A stretch of 64,000 bases of DNA from Cupriavidus taiwanensis LMG 19424 (GCF_000069785.1 NC_010528.1:1550001-1614000), one strand, 5' to 3'. Counted from the first letter of the stretch, positions 1 to 8,992 are shown. Numbers and translations are program-made. The notes: generated from the sequence alone by a model not told the origin.

Positions 1-336
1 GCCGTCTTCGCCGGCAAGACGGTCGAGGTAGTCGAAGGGCGCCGCGTGGCCGCGCAGGAAGCCGGCCACCAGCTCGCCGCGGGAACGGGCGTCGGTGCGT
101 TTTTCGGACGGGGCGCGGTAGTTGGTCAGCGCGGCGAAGCGGCCCTCGGCATTGACCCCCATCCAGGTGCCGGGTTCGCCGATCACCTCGGCGAGGTCGC
201 GGCCGCCCAGCACCTGCGGCGCATCCTGCCACCAGTGCGCGGCCGCCGCGGGGCGGGCATAGAATTCATCGCGGTTGCCGGCCACCACCAGGGCATAGTC
301 CGGGTGCGATTGCCAGCCAACCAGGATCAGACACAT
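1..336 (-). CDS. NRDE/TANGO2-family protein, partial (N-terminal 112 residues)
   Basis: The gene starts inside the window and runs off its left edge, so only the first 112 codons are visible. The protein begins Met-Cys-Leu-Ile and carries G-N-R-D-E-F at residues 20-25, the signature that names the NRDE (TANGO2) family. Family members are thought to be N-terminal-nucleophile hydrolases in which Cys2 becomes the N-terminal residue after Met removal; that chemistry is inference here. No signal peptide is visible, so it is probably cytoplasmic. It follows ygfZ and a DUF4936 gene on the same strand, 92 bases after the latter, and may be the third gene of that operon. Substrate unknown. Confidence 0.85.
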   Translation of the reverse strand, partial: MCLILVGWQSHPDYALVVAGNRDEFYARPAAAAHWWQDAPQVLGGRDLAEVIGEPGTWMGVNAEGRFAALTNYRAPSEKRTDARSRGELVAGFLRGHAAPFDYLDRLAGEDG

Positions 337-428
337 CGTTTGGCTTCCTTTGCCGCGGGGGCTGGCCGCGTCAGCGGTGTCCCACGTACTTCAGTCCGAC
401 GGTGCCCGCACGACCTCTGCGAAGGCGC

Positions 429-719
429 CTACAGCACGTCCAGGTCGATAAAGTGTTCGGCGCGCCGCTCGCCTTCGACCCACTGGTCCAGCCCGCTCTG
501 GCGCCACAGCCCTTCGAGCGTGGCATCGAACGCGGGCGGCACGTCGGCGTAGCACTCCATCCACGTTTGCACGCCGGCGCGGGTTTCCGGCCTGCGCATC
601 AGCGTACCACCAATTCCGGTGGCTTCGGCGACCGTTTCCATCCAGCGGTGCCAGTGCGGCAGCGCCTCGGCGGCGACGGCTTCCGGAACACGGAAATAGA
701 CGTAGAGGTGATCGCTCAT
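429..719 (-). CDS. DUF4936 family protein
   Basis: A 96-residue soluble protein with no signal peptide or membrane segment. It opens with a beta-strand-like YVYFRVP stretch and contains H-W-H-R-W-M and W-M-E-C-Y, matching the small DUF4936 family found in Burkholderiaceae, where it usually sits beside ygfZ as it does here. The compact alpha/beta pattern suggests a ferredoxin-like fold, but no function is known. It begins 17 bases after ygfZ stops, so the two are probably cotranscribed. A role near iron-sulfur maintenance is only an association guess. Confidence 0.75.
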   Translation of the reverse strand: MSDHLYVYFRVPEAVAAEALPHWHRWMETVAEATGIGGTLMRRPETRAGVQTWMECYADVPPAFDATLEGLWRQSGLDQWVEGERRAEHFIDLDVL

Positions 720-736
720 GGCAGGTCCTGTGGCAA

Positions 737-1762
737 TCAGCCGGCGGCCCGGGCGGCCGGGCCGGCATCCCCGAGCGGCACGTCGTAGGGGAGGTTGGCG
801 GTGGCCACGGCCGCACCCTCGGCGCTGCCCAGGCGCAGTGCGCTGCCAGCAGCGTCGATCTTCAGTTCGGCCAGCCCGGCCCAGCCGCCATCCGGTGCGG
901 GCGCGGCATTGACGATCATGCCGCAGGGCTGGCCCGGGTCCTCAGGACGATAGATCTCGGCCGCGGGAGCCGGCACCTCGCCTTCGCCCTGCACCAGCCA
1001 CATGCGCCGCTTGAGGGTGCCGCGGTACTGACTGCGCGCCACCACTTCCTGGCCCGGATAGCAGCCCTTGCGGAAATTGACGCCGCCGACCAGCTCGAAA
1101 TTGATCATCTGCGGCACGAACTGCTCCTGCGTGGCCGCGACGATGCGGGGCAGGCCGGATTGCACCTCGAGCCAGTCCCACAACGCCGGCGCGGCGCCTG
1201 TCAGCGTGGCGGACAGCGCCGCGCGCACGGCGTCGGCGCGTTCGGCCGGCAGCACCAGCTGCCAGCGCGGCTGTCCGGCACTGTCCGGCAGGCGGATCAC
1301 GGTGACGCCATCGGCCCCGGCCACGGCAAAGGGGGCTTCGGGCGCGGGCAGGCCGGCCGCGCCCAGCGCCTGGGAGGCGCCGGCGCCGGCCACGCCGAGG
1401 ATGGCGTGGGCCGGGGTGATATCGGACAGTTTGGCCTTGGCGCGCAGCACGAACATCGACAGCCGCTTCTGTACCGCGGCCTGGATTTCGGCCGACAGCT
1501 GCAGCACGATGCCGTCGGCGTCGCGCCACATCAGGAAGGTCGCCAGCAGCCGGCCCTTAGGCGAGCAGTAGCCCGCCAGGCGCGCCGTGCCCGGCGCCAG
1601 GTCGTCGACCGCGTTGGTCAGCTGGGTATGCAGGAAGCTGGCGGCATCGTCGCCCGCCACGCGGACGAGGCCGAGCCCGGCCGGAGTGCAGACCACGCCG
1701 CCGGCGGTCAGCGCGTCAAGGCCTGCGGCGAGTTCCTGGGCTTGGGGATTCAATGCTGGCAT
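737..1762 (-). CDS. ygfZ: YgfZ/GcvT-type folate-binding protein
   Basis: A 341-residue member of the aminomethyltransferase-fold YgfZ family, which helps maintain certain Fe-S enzymes in a tetrahydrofolate-dependent way. The diagnostic K-G-C-Y-P-G-Q-E motif is present with its conserved cysteine at about residue 234. It is followed by S-Q-Y-R-G and then the C-terminal beta-barrel part. The frame is open a further 32 codons upstream, but that extension is Arg/Pro-rich and unlike the family, so the internal ATG giving MPALNPQAQ is chosen. It heads a minus-strand unit with DUF4936 and the NRDE gene, divergent from mltG. Confidence 0.9.
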   Translation of the reverse strand: MPALNPQAQELAAGLDALTAGGVVCTPAGLGLVRVAGDDAASFLHTQLTNAVDDLAPGTARLAGYCSPKGRLLATFLMWRDADGIVLQLSAEIQAAVQKRLSMFVLRAKAKLSDITPAHAILGVAGAGASQALGAAGLPAPEAPFAVAGADGVTVIRLPDSAGQPRWQLVLPAERADAVRAALSATLTGAAPALWDWLEVQSGLPRIVAATQEQFVPQMINFELVGGVNFRKGCYPGQEVVARSQYRGTLKRRMWLVQGEGEVPAPAAEIYRPEDPGQPCGMIVNAAPAPDGGWAGLAELKIDAAGSALRLGSAEGAAVATANLPYDVPLGDAGPAARAAG

Positions 1763-1879
1763 TGCGAGGCAATCGTCAAAGGCAAATCGGGGGAAGAATT
1801 CCGGCTCCGAGGGGTGCGCGGCGCCTGGCCTGCGGGAGGCGCCGGCGCCACGGCTCACGGTCGGGGCCAGGCTGCCGGT

Positions 1880-1886
1880 TATTATA
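1880..1886. promoter_or_regulatory. AT-rich -10-like element between ygfZ and mltG
   Basis: The 216-base divergent gap between ygfZ and mltG is GC-rich except for one TTATTATATGG stretch. It reads TATTAT on the plus strand and a perfect TATAAT on the minus strand. No convincing -35 box lies at the right distance on either strand, so this is only a candidate start region for one or both genes. Confidence 0.3.
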
Positions 1887-1978
1887 TGGGGCTACGAGAT
1901 TTTCGGCCGGCGCCGGTGGTCCGCGGCGGCATGCCAGTCCGCCGGCGGGCGCCCGGCACCGGTCCCCATACCTGATAC

Positions 1979-2974
1979 ATGAAACGTTTATTCCTTGGCC
2001 TCGGCCTCGCCGTGCTGGTGTTCGCGCTGGCGGCTGCGGGCGGCTTCGCGTGGTGGGCCAATCACCCGGTGTCGCTTGGCAGGTCGCCGGTGGAAGTGGT
2101 GATCAAGCCCAATTCCGGCGTGGCCAGCGTCGGCCGGCAGATCCAGCGCGGCGGCGTGGGCATGGACCCGCGGCTGTTCGTGCTGCTGGCGCGGCTGACC
2201 GGCCGCGGCGCGGACCTCAAGGCCGGCGGCTATGCATTCGAAACCGGCGCGACGCCGCTGTCGATCCTCGGCAAGCTCGCCCGCGGCGAGGTCACGCACT
2301 ACGTGGTCACGGTGATCGAGGGCTGGGAATTCCGCAAGATGCGCGCGGCGGTCGACGCCAGCCCGGCGCTGCGACACGACACCCGCGGCATGTCCGACGC
2401 CGAACTGATGAAAGCCATCGGCGCGCCCGAGGCTTCGCCCGAGGGGCTGTTCTTTCCCGACACCTACCTGTTCGCGCGCGGCAGCAGCGACCTCGAGCTG
2501 TACAAGCACGCCTACCGCGCCATGCAGCGGCGCCTCAACGAGGCCTGGAACGCGCGCTCGCCCGACCTGCCGTACAAGACTCCGTATGAGGCCCTGGTGA
2601 TGGCGTCGATCGTCGAAAAGGAGACCGGCCAGGCCGCCGAGCGCCCGATGATCGCCGCGGTGTTTATCAACCGGCTGCGCAAGAACATGCTGCTGCAGAC
2701 CGACCCGACCGTGATCTACGGCCTGGGCGAGGCCTTCGACGGCGACCTGCGCAAGCGCGACCTGCAGACGGACACCCCGTACAATACCTACACCCGCACC
2801 GGCCTGCCGCCGACGCCCATCGCGCTTCCGGGGCTGGCCTCGCTGGCCGCGGCGACCACGCCGGCGCCGTCCGACGCACTGTACTTCGTCGCCCGCGGCG
2901 ACGGCAGCAGCCATTTCTCCAACTCGCTACCCGAACACAACCGCGCGGTCGACAAGTACCAGCGCGGCAAATAG
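1979..2974 (+). CDS. mltG: Endolytic peptidoglycan transglycosylase MltG
   Basis: A 331-residue single-pass inner-membrane protein (segment at about residues 5-26) with a periplasmic YceG domain. MltG cuts nascent glycan strands inside the chain and is thought to set glycan length during cell-wall synthesis. The family signature S-I-V-E-K-E-T lies at about residues 210-216 and supplies the catalytic glutamate. It is followed by FINRLR and [10 protein letters not shown], both conserved in E. coli MltG. tmk follows 7 bases after the stop. The order mltG-tmk-holB-pilZ-tatD is also found in pseudomonads, so this is an old conserved cluster. Confidence 0.95.
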   Translation: MKRLFLGLGLAVLVFALAAAGGFAWWANHPVSLGRSPVEVVIKPNSGVASVGRQIQRGGVGMDPRLFVLLARLTGRGADLKAGGYAFETGATPLSILGKLARGEVTHYVVTVIEGWEFRKMRAAVDASPALRHDTRGMSDAELMKAIGAPEASPEGLFFPDTYLFARGSSDLELYKHAYRAMQRRLNEAWNARSPDLPYKTPYEALVMASIVEKETGQAAERPMIAAVFINRLRKNMLLQTDPTVIYGLGEAFDGDLRKRDLQTDTPYNTYTRTGLPPTPIALPGLASLAAATTPAPSDALYFVARGDGSSHFSNSLPEHNRAVDKYQRGK

Positions 2975-2981
2975 GCATTCC

Positions 2982-3593
2982 ATGCGCGGAAAATTCATTA
3001 CCTTCGAGGGCATCGACGGCGCCGGCAAGAGCACCCATATCGACTGGGTTGCCGACCGCCTGCGCGCGCGCGCCGACATCGCCGGTGTCGTCACCACGCG
3101 CGAGCCCGGCGGCACGTCGCTCGGCGAAGACCTGCGCCAGATCCTGCTGCACCGCAAGATGCACCTGGAGACCGAGGCGCTGCTGATGTTCGCGGCGCGC
3201 AGGGAGCATATCGCCGAAGTCATCGCCCCGGCGCTGGAGCGTGGCAAGTGGGTCATTTCCGACCGCTTCACCGACGCCACTTTCGCTTACCAGGGCGGCG
3301 GCAGGGGCCTGGCCACGGAGCGGCTCGAGGTGCTGGAGAACTGGGTCCAGGGCAGCCTGCAGCCGGACCTGACACTGCTGTTCGACGTGCCGCTGGAGAC
3401 CGCCAGCGCCCGCCTGGCCGCCGCGCGCACGCCGGACAAGTTCGAGGCGGAATCGCGTGCGTTCTTCCAGCGCACCCGCGACGAGTATCTGCGCCGCGCC
3501 GCGCAGTCGCCACACCGCTTCCGCGTCATCGACGCCACCCGCAGCATTGCCGATATTCGCGACGAACTTGAAAAGATCCTCGCAACGATCTGA
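2982..3593 (+). CDS. tmk: Thymidylate kinase
   Basis: A 203-residue P-loop kinase that phosphorylates dTMP to dTDP with ATP, the last committed step to dTTP. The N-terminus [14 protein letters not shown] contains the P-loop at about residues 9-16. [17 protein letters not shown] stretch in mid-protein matches the dTMP-binding DR motif and following loop. Length is normal for bacterial Tmk. It lies 7 bases after mltG and 77 bases before holB, and is presumably in one operon with them. Confidence 0.96.
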   Translation: MRGKFITFEGIDGAGKSTHIDWVADRLRARADIAGVVTTREPGGTSLGEDLRQILLHRKMHLETEALLMFAARREHIAEVIAPALERGKWVISDRFTDATFAYQGGGRGLATERLEVLENWVQGSLQPDLTLLFDVPLETASARLAAARTPDKFEAESRAFFQRTRDEYLRRAAQSPHRFRVIDATRSIADIRDELEKILATI

Positions 3594-3670
3594 TTCACCA
3601 GCATTTTTATCCGACCTCACGGCAATATTCGGCCAGTACTCGAAGTTGGACCGCTAACCTGTTGATTGAC

Positions 3671-4678
3671 ATGCTCTATCCCTGGCAGAAAGAAGACTGG
3701 CAACGGCTGGGCGCGCTGCGCGAGCGGCTGCCGCATGCCTTGCTGATCCACGGCCAGCAAGGCATCGGCAAGCGCGACCTGGCGTTGCATTTCGCCCAGG
3801 GGCTGCTGTGCGAGGCGCCGCTGGCGGATGGACAGCCGTGCGGCCAGTGCGCCGCCTGCCACTGGTTCAGCCAGGGCAACCATCCGGATTTCACGGTGGT
3901 GCGGCCCGAGGCTCTCGACGCCTCGGCCGAGGCCGAAACCGACGACGGCGGCAAGAAGAAGGCGCCCAGCAAGATCATCCGCATGGAGCAGGTGCGCGCG
4001 CTGATCGAGGCCGTGGGGGTGGGCACGCACCGCGCCGGGCTGCGCGTGGTAGTGGTCTATCCGCTCGACGCGCTGCAGGCCGAAGGCGCCAATGCCTTGC
4101 TGAAGACGCTGGAAGAACCGCCGCCATCCACTGTTTTCCTGCTGGTGACCGACCGGCTGGACCGCATCCTGCCGACCATCCTGTCGCGCTGCCGCCAGTT
4201 TTCGGCGCAGCGGCCCACGACTGAGGCCGCGCTGGCATGGCTGGGCGGCCAGGGCGTGGCCGATGCCGAGGCCCAGCTGGCGCTGGCCGGCGGCGCGCCG
4301 CTGACCGCGCTGCACGCCGCCGAGGCCGAAGAGCAGCCGCTGCAGCGCTGGCTGGTCGGCCAGCTCGGTGCCGCGGCCGCCTTCGATGCCACCGCGGCGG
4401 CCGAGCAACTGCAGAAGCTGCCGGTGCCCGCCGTGCTTGGCATCCTGCAACGCTGGACGTACGATCTGCTGGCACTGCGCCTGGATAGCGGCGCCGCGCC
4501 GCGGTACTTTCCGCGGGAGCGCGCCGCGCTGGTGCGGTGCGCCGGTGCCACCGATGCGCGCGGCCTGCAGGCGTTTGCCGCGCGCCTGAACGCACACCGC
4601 CGCAGCGAGAACCATCCGCTGGCGGCACGGCTGGTAATGGAAGCGGTATTCCTGGAGTACCGGCAACTGTTCCGCTAG
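3671..4678 (+). CDS. holB: DNA polymerase III subunit delta'
   Basis: A 335-residue clamp-loader subunit of replicative DNA polymerase. The P-loop-like H-G-Q-Q-G-I-G-K-R is at about residues 26-34, and zinc-binding cysteines lie in the C-E-A-P...C-G-Q-C-A-A-C region. The L-K-T-L-E-E-P-P motif that marks delta'/tau is near residue 143, followed by the sensor-like I-L-S-R-C-R. A short Lys-rich insert (E-T-D-D-G-G-K-K-K) precedes the K-I-I-R-M-E-Q-V motif. A TTG three codons upstream is also in frame; the ATG giving MLYPWQ is preferred because family members start Y/F-P-W. No strong ribosome-binding site is visible for either. Confidence 0.93.
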   Translation: MLYPWQKEDWQRLGALRERLPHALLIHGQQGIGKRDLALHFAQGLLCEAPLADGQPCGQCAACHWFSQGNHPDFTVVRPEALDASAEAETDDGGKKKAPSKIIRMEQVRALIEAVGVGTHRAGLRVVVVYPLDALQAEGANALLKTLEEPPPSTVFLLVTDRLDRILPTILSRCRQFSAQRPTTEAALAWLGGQGVADAEAQLALAGGAPLTALHAAEAEEQPLQRWLVGQLGAAAAFDATAAAEQLQKLPVPAVLGILQRWTYDLLALRLDSGAAPRYFPRERAALVRCAGATDARGLQAFAARLNAHRRSENHPLAARLVMEAVFLEYRQLFR

Positions 4679-4741
4679 GGCGGCAGCGGCCGGGCCCGAA
4701 CCATAACAACAAGCAGCATCGTCATTGTCAGGGGGTCATCC

Positions 4742-5185
4742 ATGAACACGGCAGTCGCCGGCACTGCGCCGGCCGAGGCGGGGGTTGGCAACACAGCGGG
4801 CAACACAGCGGGCAACACAGCGGGCGGCCCGGCGGGCAGCGGGGCGGCGTCGCGCCCCAATGTGCTGTCCCTGTCGATCAAGGACCAGGCCGGACTGTAC
4901 GCGGCCTATATGCCGTTCCTGGCGCGCGGCGGCATCTTCGTGCCATCGAACCGGCCGTTCCGGCTGGGCGAGCAGGTGTTCCTGGTATTGTCGCTGCTGG
5001 ACCGGCCGCAGAAGTACCAGATCGCGGGCCACGTGGCCTGGATCACGCCCGCGGGCACGCCGATGAAGACACCCGGCGTCGGCGTCCACCTGCCCGACGA
5101 CGACAACGGGCGCAACCTGCGCCGCGCGGTGGAGGAAATCCTGGGCAAGATGCTGGAGTCCGGGCGCCCCACTCAAACCTTATGA
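4742..5185 (+). CDS. pilZ: Type IV pilus PilZ-domain protein, divergent c-di-GMP site
   Basis: A 147-residue protein with a PilZ domain from about residue 38 to the end. Its position directly after holB and before tatD matches the founding PilZ gene of Pseudomonas aeruginosa, required for type IV pilus biogenesis. As in that protein, the c-di-GMP motifs are absent: there is no RxxxR before the barrel, and the D/NxSxxG position reads L-A-R-G-G-I-F-V, so it probably acts through protein contacts. The first ~37 residues are a Gly/Ala/Thr/Asn-rich tail containing a three-fold G-N-T-A repeat coded by a perfect 12-base tandem repeat. Confidence 0.85.
   Translation: MNTAVAGTAPAEAGVGNTAGNTAGNTAGGPAGSGAASRPNVLSLSIKDQAGLYAAYMPFLARGGIFVPSNRPFRLGEQVFLVLSLLDRPQKYQIAGHVAWITPAGTPMKTPGVGVHLPDDDNGRNLRRAVEEILGKMLESGRPTQTL
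4787..4822 (+). repeat. 3 x 12-bp in-frame tandem repeat in pilZ
   Basis: Three identical, adjacent copies of GGCAACACAGCG encode G-N-T-A three times in the N-terminal tail of PilZ. The copies are identical at the nucleotide level. Because the unit is a multiple of three, gain or loss would change tail length without breaking the frame. Confidence 0.9.
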
Positions 5186-5187
5186 AG

Positions 5188-5209
5188 ATTGCGAGGTATA
5201 TCTCGCAAT
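5188..5209 (+). terminator. Hairpin between pilZ and the GNAT gene
   Basis: A perfect 8-bp inverted repeat, ATTGCGAG and CTCGCAAT, is separated by GTATAT and starts three bases after the pilZ stop. A short T-rich tract (GATTTTTAA) follows after about seven bases and runs into the acetyltransferase ATG. The stem could end pilZ transcription or control entry of ribosomes at the next gene. The T tract is not directly against the stem, so the terminator reading is uncertain. Confidence 0.4.
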
Positions 5210-5222
5210 ATATTGATTTTTA

Positions 5223-5729
5223 ATGAATTTCTCGCTACGCATTGCCGAGCCTCGCGACCTGCCGGGCATCGTTGCCATTTACAACAGCACCGTCGCTTCG
5301 CGCATGGTCACCGCCGACACCGAGCCGGTCACGGTGGCCTCGCGCCAGGCCTGGTTCGATGCCCACCAGCCCGGGCGCCGGCCGCTCTGGGTGTGCGAGG
5401 GCGCTGACGGCGCCATGGCCGGCTGGATGAGCTTTTCCGATTTCTACGGGCGCCCGGCCTATGGCGCCACCGCCGAAGTGTCGATCTACCTGGACACCCG
5501 GCACCGTGGGCAGGGACTGGGGCGCTACCTGCTGCAGCAGGCCATCGACCAGGCGCCCGCGGTCGGCGTGAACACGCTGCTCGGCTTTATCTTCGGCCAC
5601 AACGCCCCCAGCCTCGGCCTGTTCGCGGCGCTGGGCTTCACGCGCTGGGGCGACCTGCCGCGCGTTGCCGTGCTCGACGGCGTCGAGCGCGACCTGATCA
5701 TCGTCGGCCGCCGCGTGGATGCGGCTTGA
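5223..5729 (+). CDS. GNAT family N-acetyltransferase (phosphinothricin-acetyltransferase-like)
   Basis: A 168-residue single-domain GNAT acetyltransferase. It starts L-R-I-A-E-P-R-D-L-P-G-I-V-A-I-Y-N, typical of the phosphinothricin/methionine-sulfoximine acetyltransferase branch. The acetyl-CoA loop H-R-G-Q-G-L-G-R-Y-L is at about residues 93-102 and G-F-I-F-G-H-N-A-P-S-L follows. The likely substrate is a small amino compound, but the sequence does not identify it. It is inserted between pilZ and tatD, which are adjacent in pseudomonads, and is separated from pilZ by a hairpin. Confidence 0.85.
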   Translation: MNFSLRIAEPRDLPGIVAIYNSTVASRMVTADTEPVTVASRQAWFDAHQPGRRPLWVCEGADGAMAGWMSFSDFYGRPAYGATAEVSIYLDTRHRGQGLGRYLLQQAIDQAPAVGVNTLLGFIFGHNAPSLGLFAALGFTRWGDLPRVAVLDGVERDLIIVGRRVDAA

Positions 5730-5761
5730 ACTCCGCCTGAACGCCGCACCTGAGATTTCCC

Positions 5762-6556
5762 ATGTTTGTCGATTCCCACTGCCATATCGATTTCCCCGAA
5801 CTGGCCGCGCGCCTGCCGGAGCTGCTGGACAACATGCGCGCCAACCAGGTCACGCATGCGCTGTGCATCTCGGTCACGCTGGAAGACTTCCCGCGCGTGC
5901 TGGCGCTGGCCGAGCAGCATCCCAACCTGTATGCGTCGGTCGGCGTGCATCCGGACTATGAAGAGGGCGAAGATCCGACGCTGGAGCGGCTGGTGGCGCT
6001 GTCCGCCCATCCGCGCGTGGTCGGCACCGGCGAGACGGGGCTGGACTACTACCGGCTGAACGGCCGCAGCATTGCCGACATGGAATGGCAGCGCGAACGC
6101 TTCCGCACCCATATCCGCGCCGCGCGCCAGACCGGCAAGCCGCTGATCATCCATACCCGCTCGTCCGCCGACGACACGCTGCGCCTGATGCGCGAGGAAA
6201 GCGCGGGCGAGGCCGGCGGCGTGATGCACTGCTTTACCGAAACCTGGGATGTCGCCCGCCAGGCGCTGGACCAGGGCTTCCATATCTCGTTTTCGGGCAT
6301 CGTCACCTTCAAGAGCGCGGCGGACCTGCAGGAGACCGTGCGCAAGGTGCCGCTGGACCGCATGCTGATCGAGACCGATTCCCCTTACCTCGCCCCGGTG
6401 CCGTACCGGGGCAAGACCAACGAGCCGGCCTGGGTGCGCCATGTGGGCGAGTTCATTGCGCAGCTGCGCGGGCTGCCGGTGGCACAGGTGGCGGAACAGA
6501 CGACGGAAAATTTCTTCAACTTATTCAAGCACATTGACAGGAAATCTCATGTTTGA
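5762..6556 (+). CDS. tatD: TatD family metal-dependent hydrolase (DNase)
   Basis: A 264-residue amidohydrolase-fold nuclease. Metal ligands are visible as D-S-H-C-H-I-D-F at residues 4-11, G-E-T-G-L-D-Y-Y near residue 91, the histidine of I-I-H-T-R-S, M-H-C-F-T-E, and the aspartate of E-T-D-S-P-Y-L-A-P. TatD proteins are Mg-dependent deoxyribonucleases acting on damaged or free DNA ends; the exact branch (TatD or YcfH/YjjV) cannot be decided by eye. Its 3' end overlaps the start of the ankyrin gene by eight bases, indicating translational coupling. Confidence 0.92.
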   Translation: MFVDSHCHIDFPELAARLPELLDNMRANQVTHALCISVTLEDFPRVLALAEQHPNLYASVGVHPDYEEGEDPTLERLVALSAHPRVVGTGETGLDYYRLNGRSIADMEWQRERFRTHIRAARQTGKPLIIHTRSSADDTLRLMREESAGEAGGVMHCFTETWDVARQALDQGFHISFSGIVTFKSAADLQETVRKVPLDRMLIETDSPYLAPVPYRGKTNEPAWVRHVGEFIAQLRGLPVAQVAEQTTENFFNLFKHIDRKSHV

Positions 6557-7295
6557 CATGAAGTTTGTCCGCCGTGCCGCCGGCGCTGTCGCGCTGGCCG
6601 CCGCCACGCTCGTCCAGGCCGCGCCGGCCGACGACATGCGCAAGGCGGTGGAATTCGACGACGCCAACACCGTCAAGAAGCTGCTGGCCAAGGGCGTCGA
6701 TCCCAACGTGGTCGACAACCGCGGCAATCCGGCCCTGGTGCTGGCGCTGCGCGAGAAGTCGCTGAAGGCCGCCACGGTGCTGATCCGCGCCAAGGACATC
6801 GATTTCGACAAGGCCAACCCGGCCGGCGAAACCCCCCTGATGATGGCCGCGCTGCAGGGCCAGCTCGACATGGTCAAGCTGATGGTCGACGACATGGAGG
6901 CCGAGATCAACAAGACCGGCTGGGCCCCGCTGCACTATGCCGCCACCAACGGCCACAACGACGTGGTCAAGTACCTGGTCGACCATGCCGCGTATATCGA
7001 CGCCGAAAGCCCCAACGGCACCACGCCGCTGATGATGGCCGCGCGCGGCGGCCATATCGAGACCGTCAAGCTGCTGCTGGACGAAGGCGCCGACATGCGC
7101 CTGAAGAACCAGCAGGGCATGACCGTGATCGACTTTGCCGAGCGCTACAACCAGGCCGAGATCGCCAGCGGCCTGAAAGCGCGCTGGCAGAAGCTGTACC
7201 CGCAGACCCCGATTGTGCCGGCGCCGCCGCTGAAGCCGCCCGTCGCCGAGCCCGGCGGCCAGCGCCCCGCGGCGCCGCAGAGCAAGGGCTGGTAA
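6549..7295 (+). CDS. Exported ankyrin-repeat protein
   Basis: A 248-residue protein with an N-terminal signal peptide (K-F-V-R-R then a hydrophobic stretch ending V-Q-A-A-P-A at about residue 26) and four to five ankyrin repeats. The repeats are seen as G-x-T-P-L-M-M-A-A and G-W-A-P-L-H-Y-A-A-x-N-G-H. A Pro-rich tail closes the protein. Ankyrin repeats bind partner proteins, here presumably in the periplasm; the partner is unknown. The ATG overlaps the tatD stop by eight bases; a second ATG three codons on (MKFVRR) would give a cleaner signal peptide. Confidence 0.85.
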   Translation: MFDMKFVRRAAGAVALAAATLVQAAPADDMRKAVEFDDANTVKKLLAKGVDPNVVDNRGNPALVLALREKSLKAATVLIRAKDIDFDKANPAGETPLMMAALQGQLDMVKLMVDDMEAEINKTGWAPLHYAATNGHNDVVKYLVDHAAYIDAESPNGTTPLMMAARGGHIETVKLLLDEGADMRLKNQQGMTVIDFAERYNQAEIASGLKARWQKLYPQTPIVPAPPLKPPVAEPGGQRPAAPQSKGW

Positions 7296-7304
7296 GCCGG
7301 CGCG

Positions 7305-7706
7305 ATGGCCAGCGGTTCGCGCCTGCGCCAGTGGGCGCGCGGGCTCAAGGGCAGCCTGCTGATGCTGTGGTTCTGCAGCCGCCATCCCGGCACGCCGTGG
7401 GCGGCGCGGGTGCTGGGCGCGCTGGTGGTGGCCTATGCCTTCAGCCCGATCGACCTGATCCCGGATTTCATCCCGGTGCTGGGCTATCTGGATGACGTGC
7501 TGCTGGTGCCGCTGGGGATCTGGCTCACGCTGCGGATGATTCCCGCCACGGTCAAGGACGAATGCCGCGGCCGTGCCGAGGCGTGGCAGGCCACCCATGC
7601 GCAGCGGCCGCGCAATCGCGCGGCCGCCGTGGTCATCGTGCTGGTGTGGGTGGCGCTGGCGTGGCTGGCCTGGCGCTGGCTGGCACCATACTGGACCCGG
7701 CCCTAG
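7305..7706 (+). CDS. YkvA-like DUF1232 membrane protein
   Basis: A 133-residue protein with the DUF1232 signature [20 protein letters not shown] at about residues 46-65. Hydrophobic segments lie on either side, and a C-terminal membrane segment rich in Trp ([12 protein letters not shown]) ends the protein. Function is unknown in this small family. It starts ten bases after the ankyrin gene, so it is probably the last gene of the tatD unit. Its TAG stop overlaps the stop of the convergent egtB gene inside a shared CTAG. Confidence 0.85.
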   Translation: MASGSRLRQWARGLKGSLLMLWFCSRHPGTPWAARVLGALVVAYAFSPIDLIPDFIPVLGYLDDVLLVPLGIWLTLRMIPATVKDECRGRAEAWQATHAQRPRNRAAAVVIVLVWVALAWLAWRWLAPYWTRP

Positions 7707-8992
7707 ACGTCGTCGGCCAGCCGCACGCCGGTGAACTGCCAGCGCTGGTGCGGATAGAAGAAGTTGCGGTAGGTCGCGCGGATATGCGATTCGGGCGTGA
7801 CGCAGGATCCGCCGCGCAGCACCATCTGGCCGCTCATGAACTTGCCGTTGTACTCGCCGACCGCGCCCGCGTTGGGACGGAAGCCCGGATAGGGCAGGAA
7901 GGCGCTGGCGGTCCATTCCCATACGTCGCCGAACATCTGGCGCAGCACGCCCGCGGTGTTCTGCCGGTCCGGCAGCGGCCGCAGCGCGCGTCCTTCGACA
8001 AAATTCCCGGTGGCAGGCAGGCGGCTGGCGGCGTGTTCCCATTCCGCCTCGGTCGGCAGGCGGCGCTCGGCCCAGCGCGCGAACGCGTCGGCCTCGTAGA
8101 AGCTGACGTGGGTCACCGGGCTGTCCGGATCGACCGGATGCATGCCGCGCAGCGTCATCTGCCACCAGGTGCCTTCGCGCTCTTCCCAGTAGAGCGGCGC
8201 CTGGATGCCTTGCTCGCCCACCCAGCGCCAGCCGTCGGACAGCCACAGGCCGGCGCTCTGGTAGCCGCCATCCTCGATGAACTCGAACCACTGCCGGTTG
8301 CTGACCGGATGCGAGCACAGCGTGAAAGGAGCCAGGTACACCTTGTGGCGCGGGGTTTCGCAATCGAAGGCGAAGGTCTCGCCGCGGTGGCCGATCTCGA
8401 CCAGGCCGCCGTCGAAGCCGATCCAGTCCGGCGCGGGGCGCGGGTCGGCGATGACGGGCGCAGGCAGCTCCGGGGCAAAGGCCGGGCGCAGCGGGTTCTG
8501 CGCGAACAGGTGCAGCACGTCGGTCAGCAGCAGTTCCTGGTGCTGCTGTTCATGCTGCAGCCCCAGCATGATCAGCGCGGCCTCGTCGTCGGTCTGGGCG
8601 CTGCCCAGCAGCGACAGCATCGCTTCGTCGACGGCCTCGCGGTACGCCAGCACTTCGTCCAGCGACGGGCGCGTCAGCAGCCCGCGCTGCGGCCGCGGGT
8701 GCCGCGCGCCGACTGCTTCGTAGTAGGAGTTGAACAGATAGCGGTAGGCCGGATCCACGGGCTCGTAATCCGGTATGCGTGCGGCCAGCACGAATTCTTC
8801 GAAGAACCACGTGGTGTGCGCCAGATGCCATTTGGCGGGACTGGCGTCGTCCATGGACTGCACGGTGGCATCGGCATCGGACAGGTCCGCCACCAGGGTT
8901 TCGGTGGCGGCGCGTACATGCCGGTACTGCGACAGCAGGGCGGGTTCGTGCGGCGGATGAAGGGCGGCTCCTGGCAACAGGGCTGAAGTCAT
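7703..8992 (-). CDS. egtB: Ergothioneine biosynthesis protein EgtB (hercynine sulfoxide synthase)
   Basis: A 429-residue two-domain enzyme. The N-terminal DinB-like domain carries candidate non-haem iron ligands in [10 protein letters not shown] and Q-H-E-Q-Q-H-Q-E. The C-terminal half has the formylglycine-generating-enzyme fold, with R-L-P-T-E-A-E-W-E and V-L-R-G-G-S-C-V-T. EgtB joins hercynine to a cysteine-type thiol with O2, forming the sulfoxide precursor of ergothioneine. The frame is open 27 codons further upstream, but that stretch is Gly/Pro/Arg-rich; the ATG giving MTSALLPG is preferred. The usual partner egtD (histidine methyltransferase) is not adjacent and I do not find it in the window. 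Confidence 0.9.
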   Translation of the reverse strand: MTSALLPGAALHPPHEPALLSQYRHVRAATETLVADLSDADATVQSMDDASPAKWHLAHTTWFFEEFVLAARIPDYEPVDPAYRYLFNSYYEAVGARHPRPQRGLLTRPSLDEVLAYREAVDEAMLSLLGSAQTDDEAALIMLGLQHEQQHQELLLTDVLHLFAQNPLRPAFAPELPAPVIADPRPAPDWIGFDGGLVEIGHRGETFAFDCETPRHKVYLAPFTLCSHPVSNRQWFEFIEDGGYQSAGLWLSDGWRWVGEQGIQAPLYWEEREGTWWQMTLRGMHPVDPDSPVTHVSFYEADAFARWAERRLPTEAEWEHAASRLPATGNFVEGRALRPLPDRQNTAGVLRQMFGDVWEWTASAFLPYPGFRPNAGAVGEYNGKFMSGQMVLRGGSCVTPESHIRATYRNFFYPHQRWQFTGVRLADDV

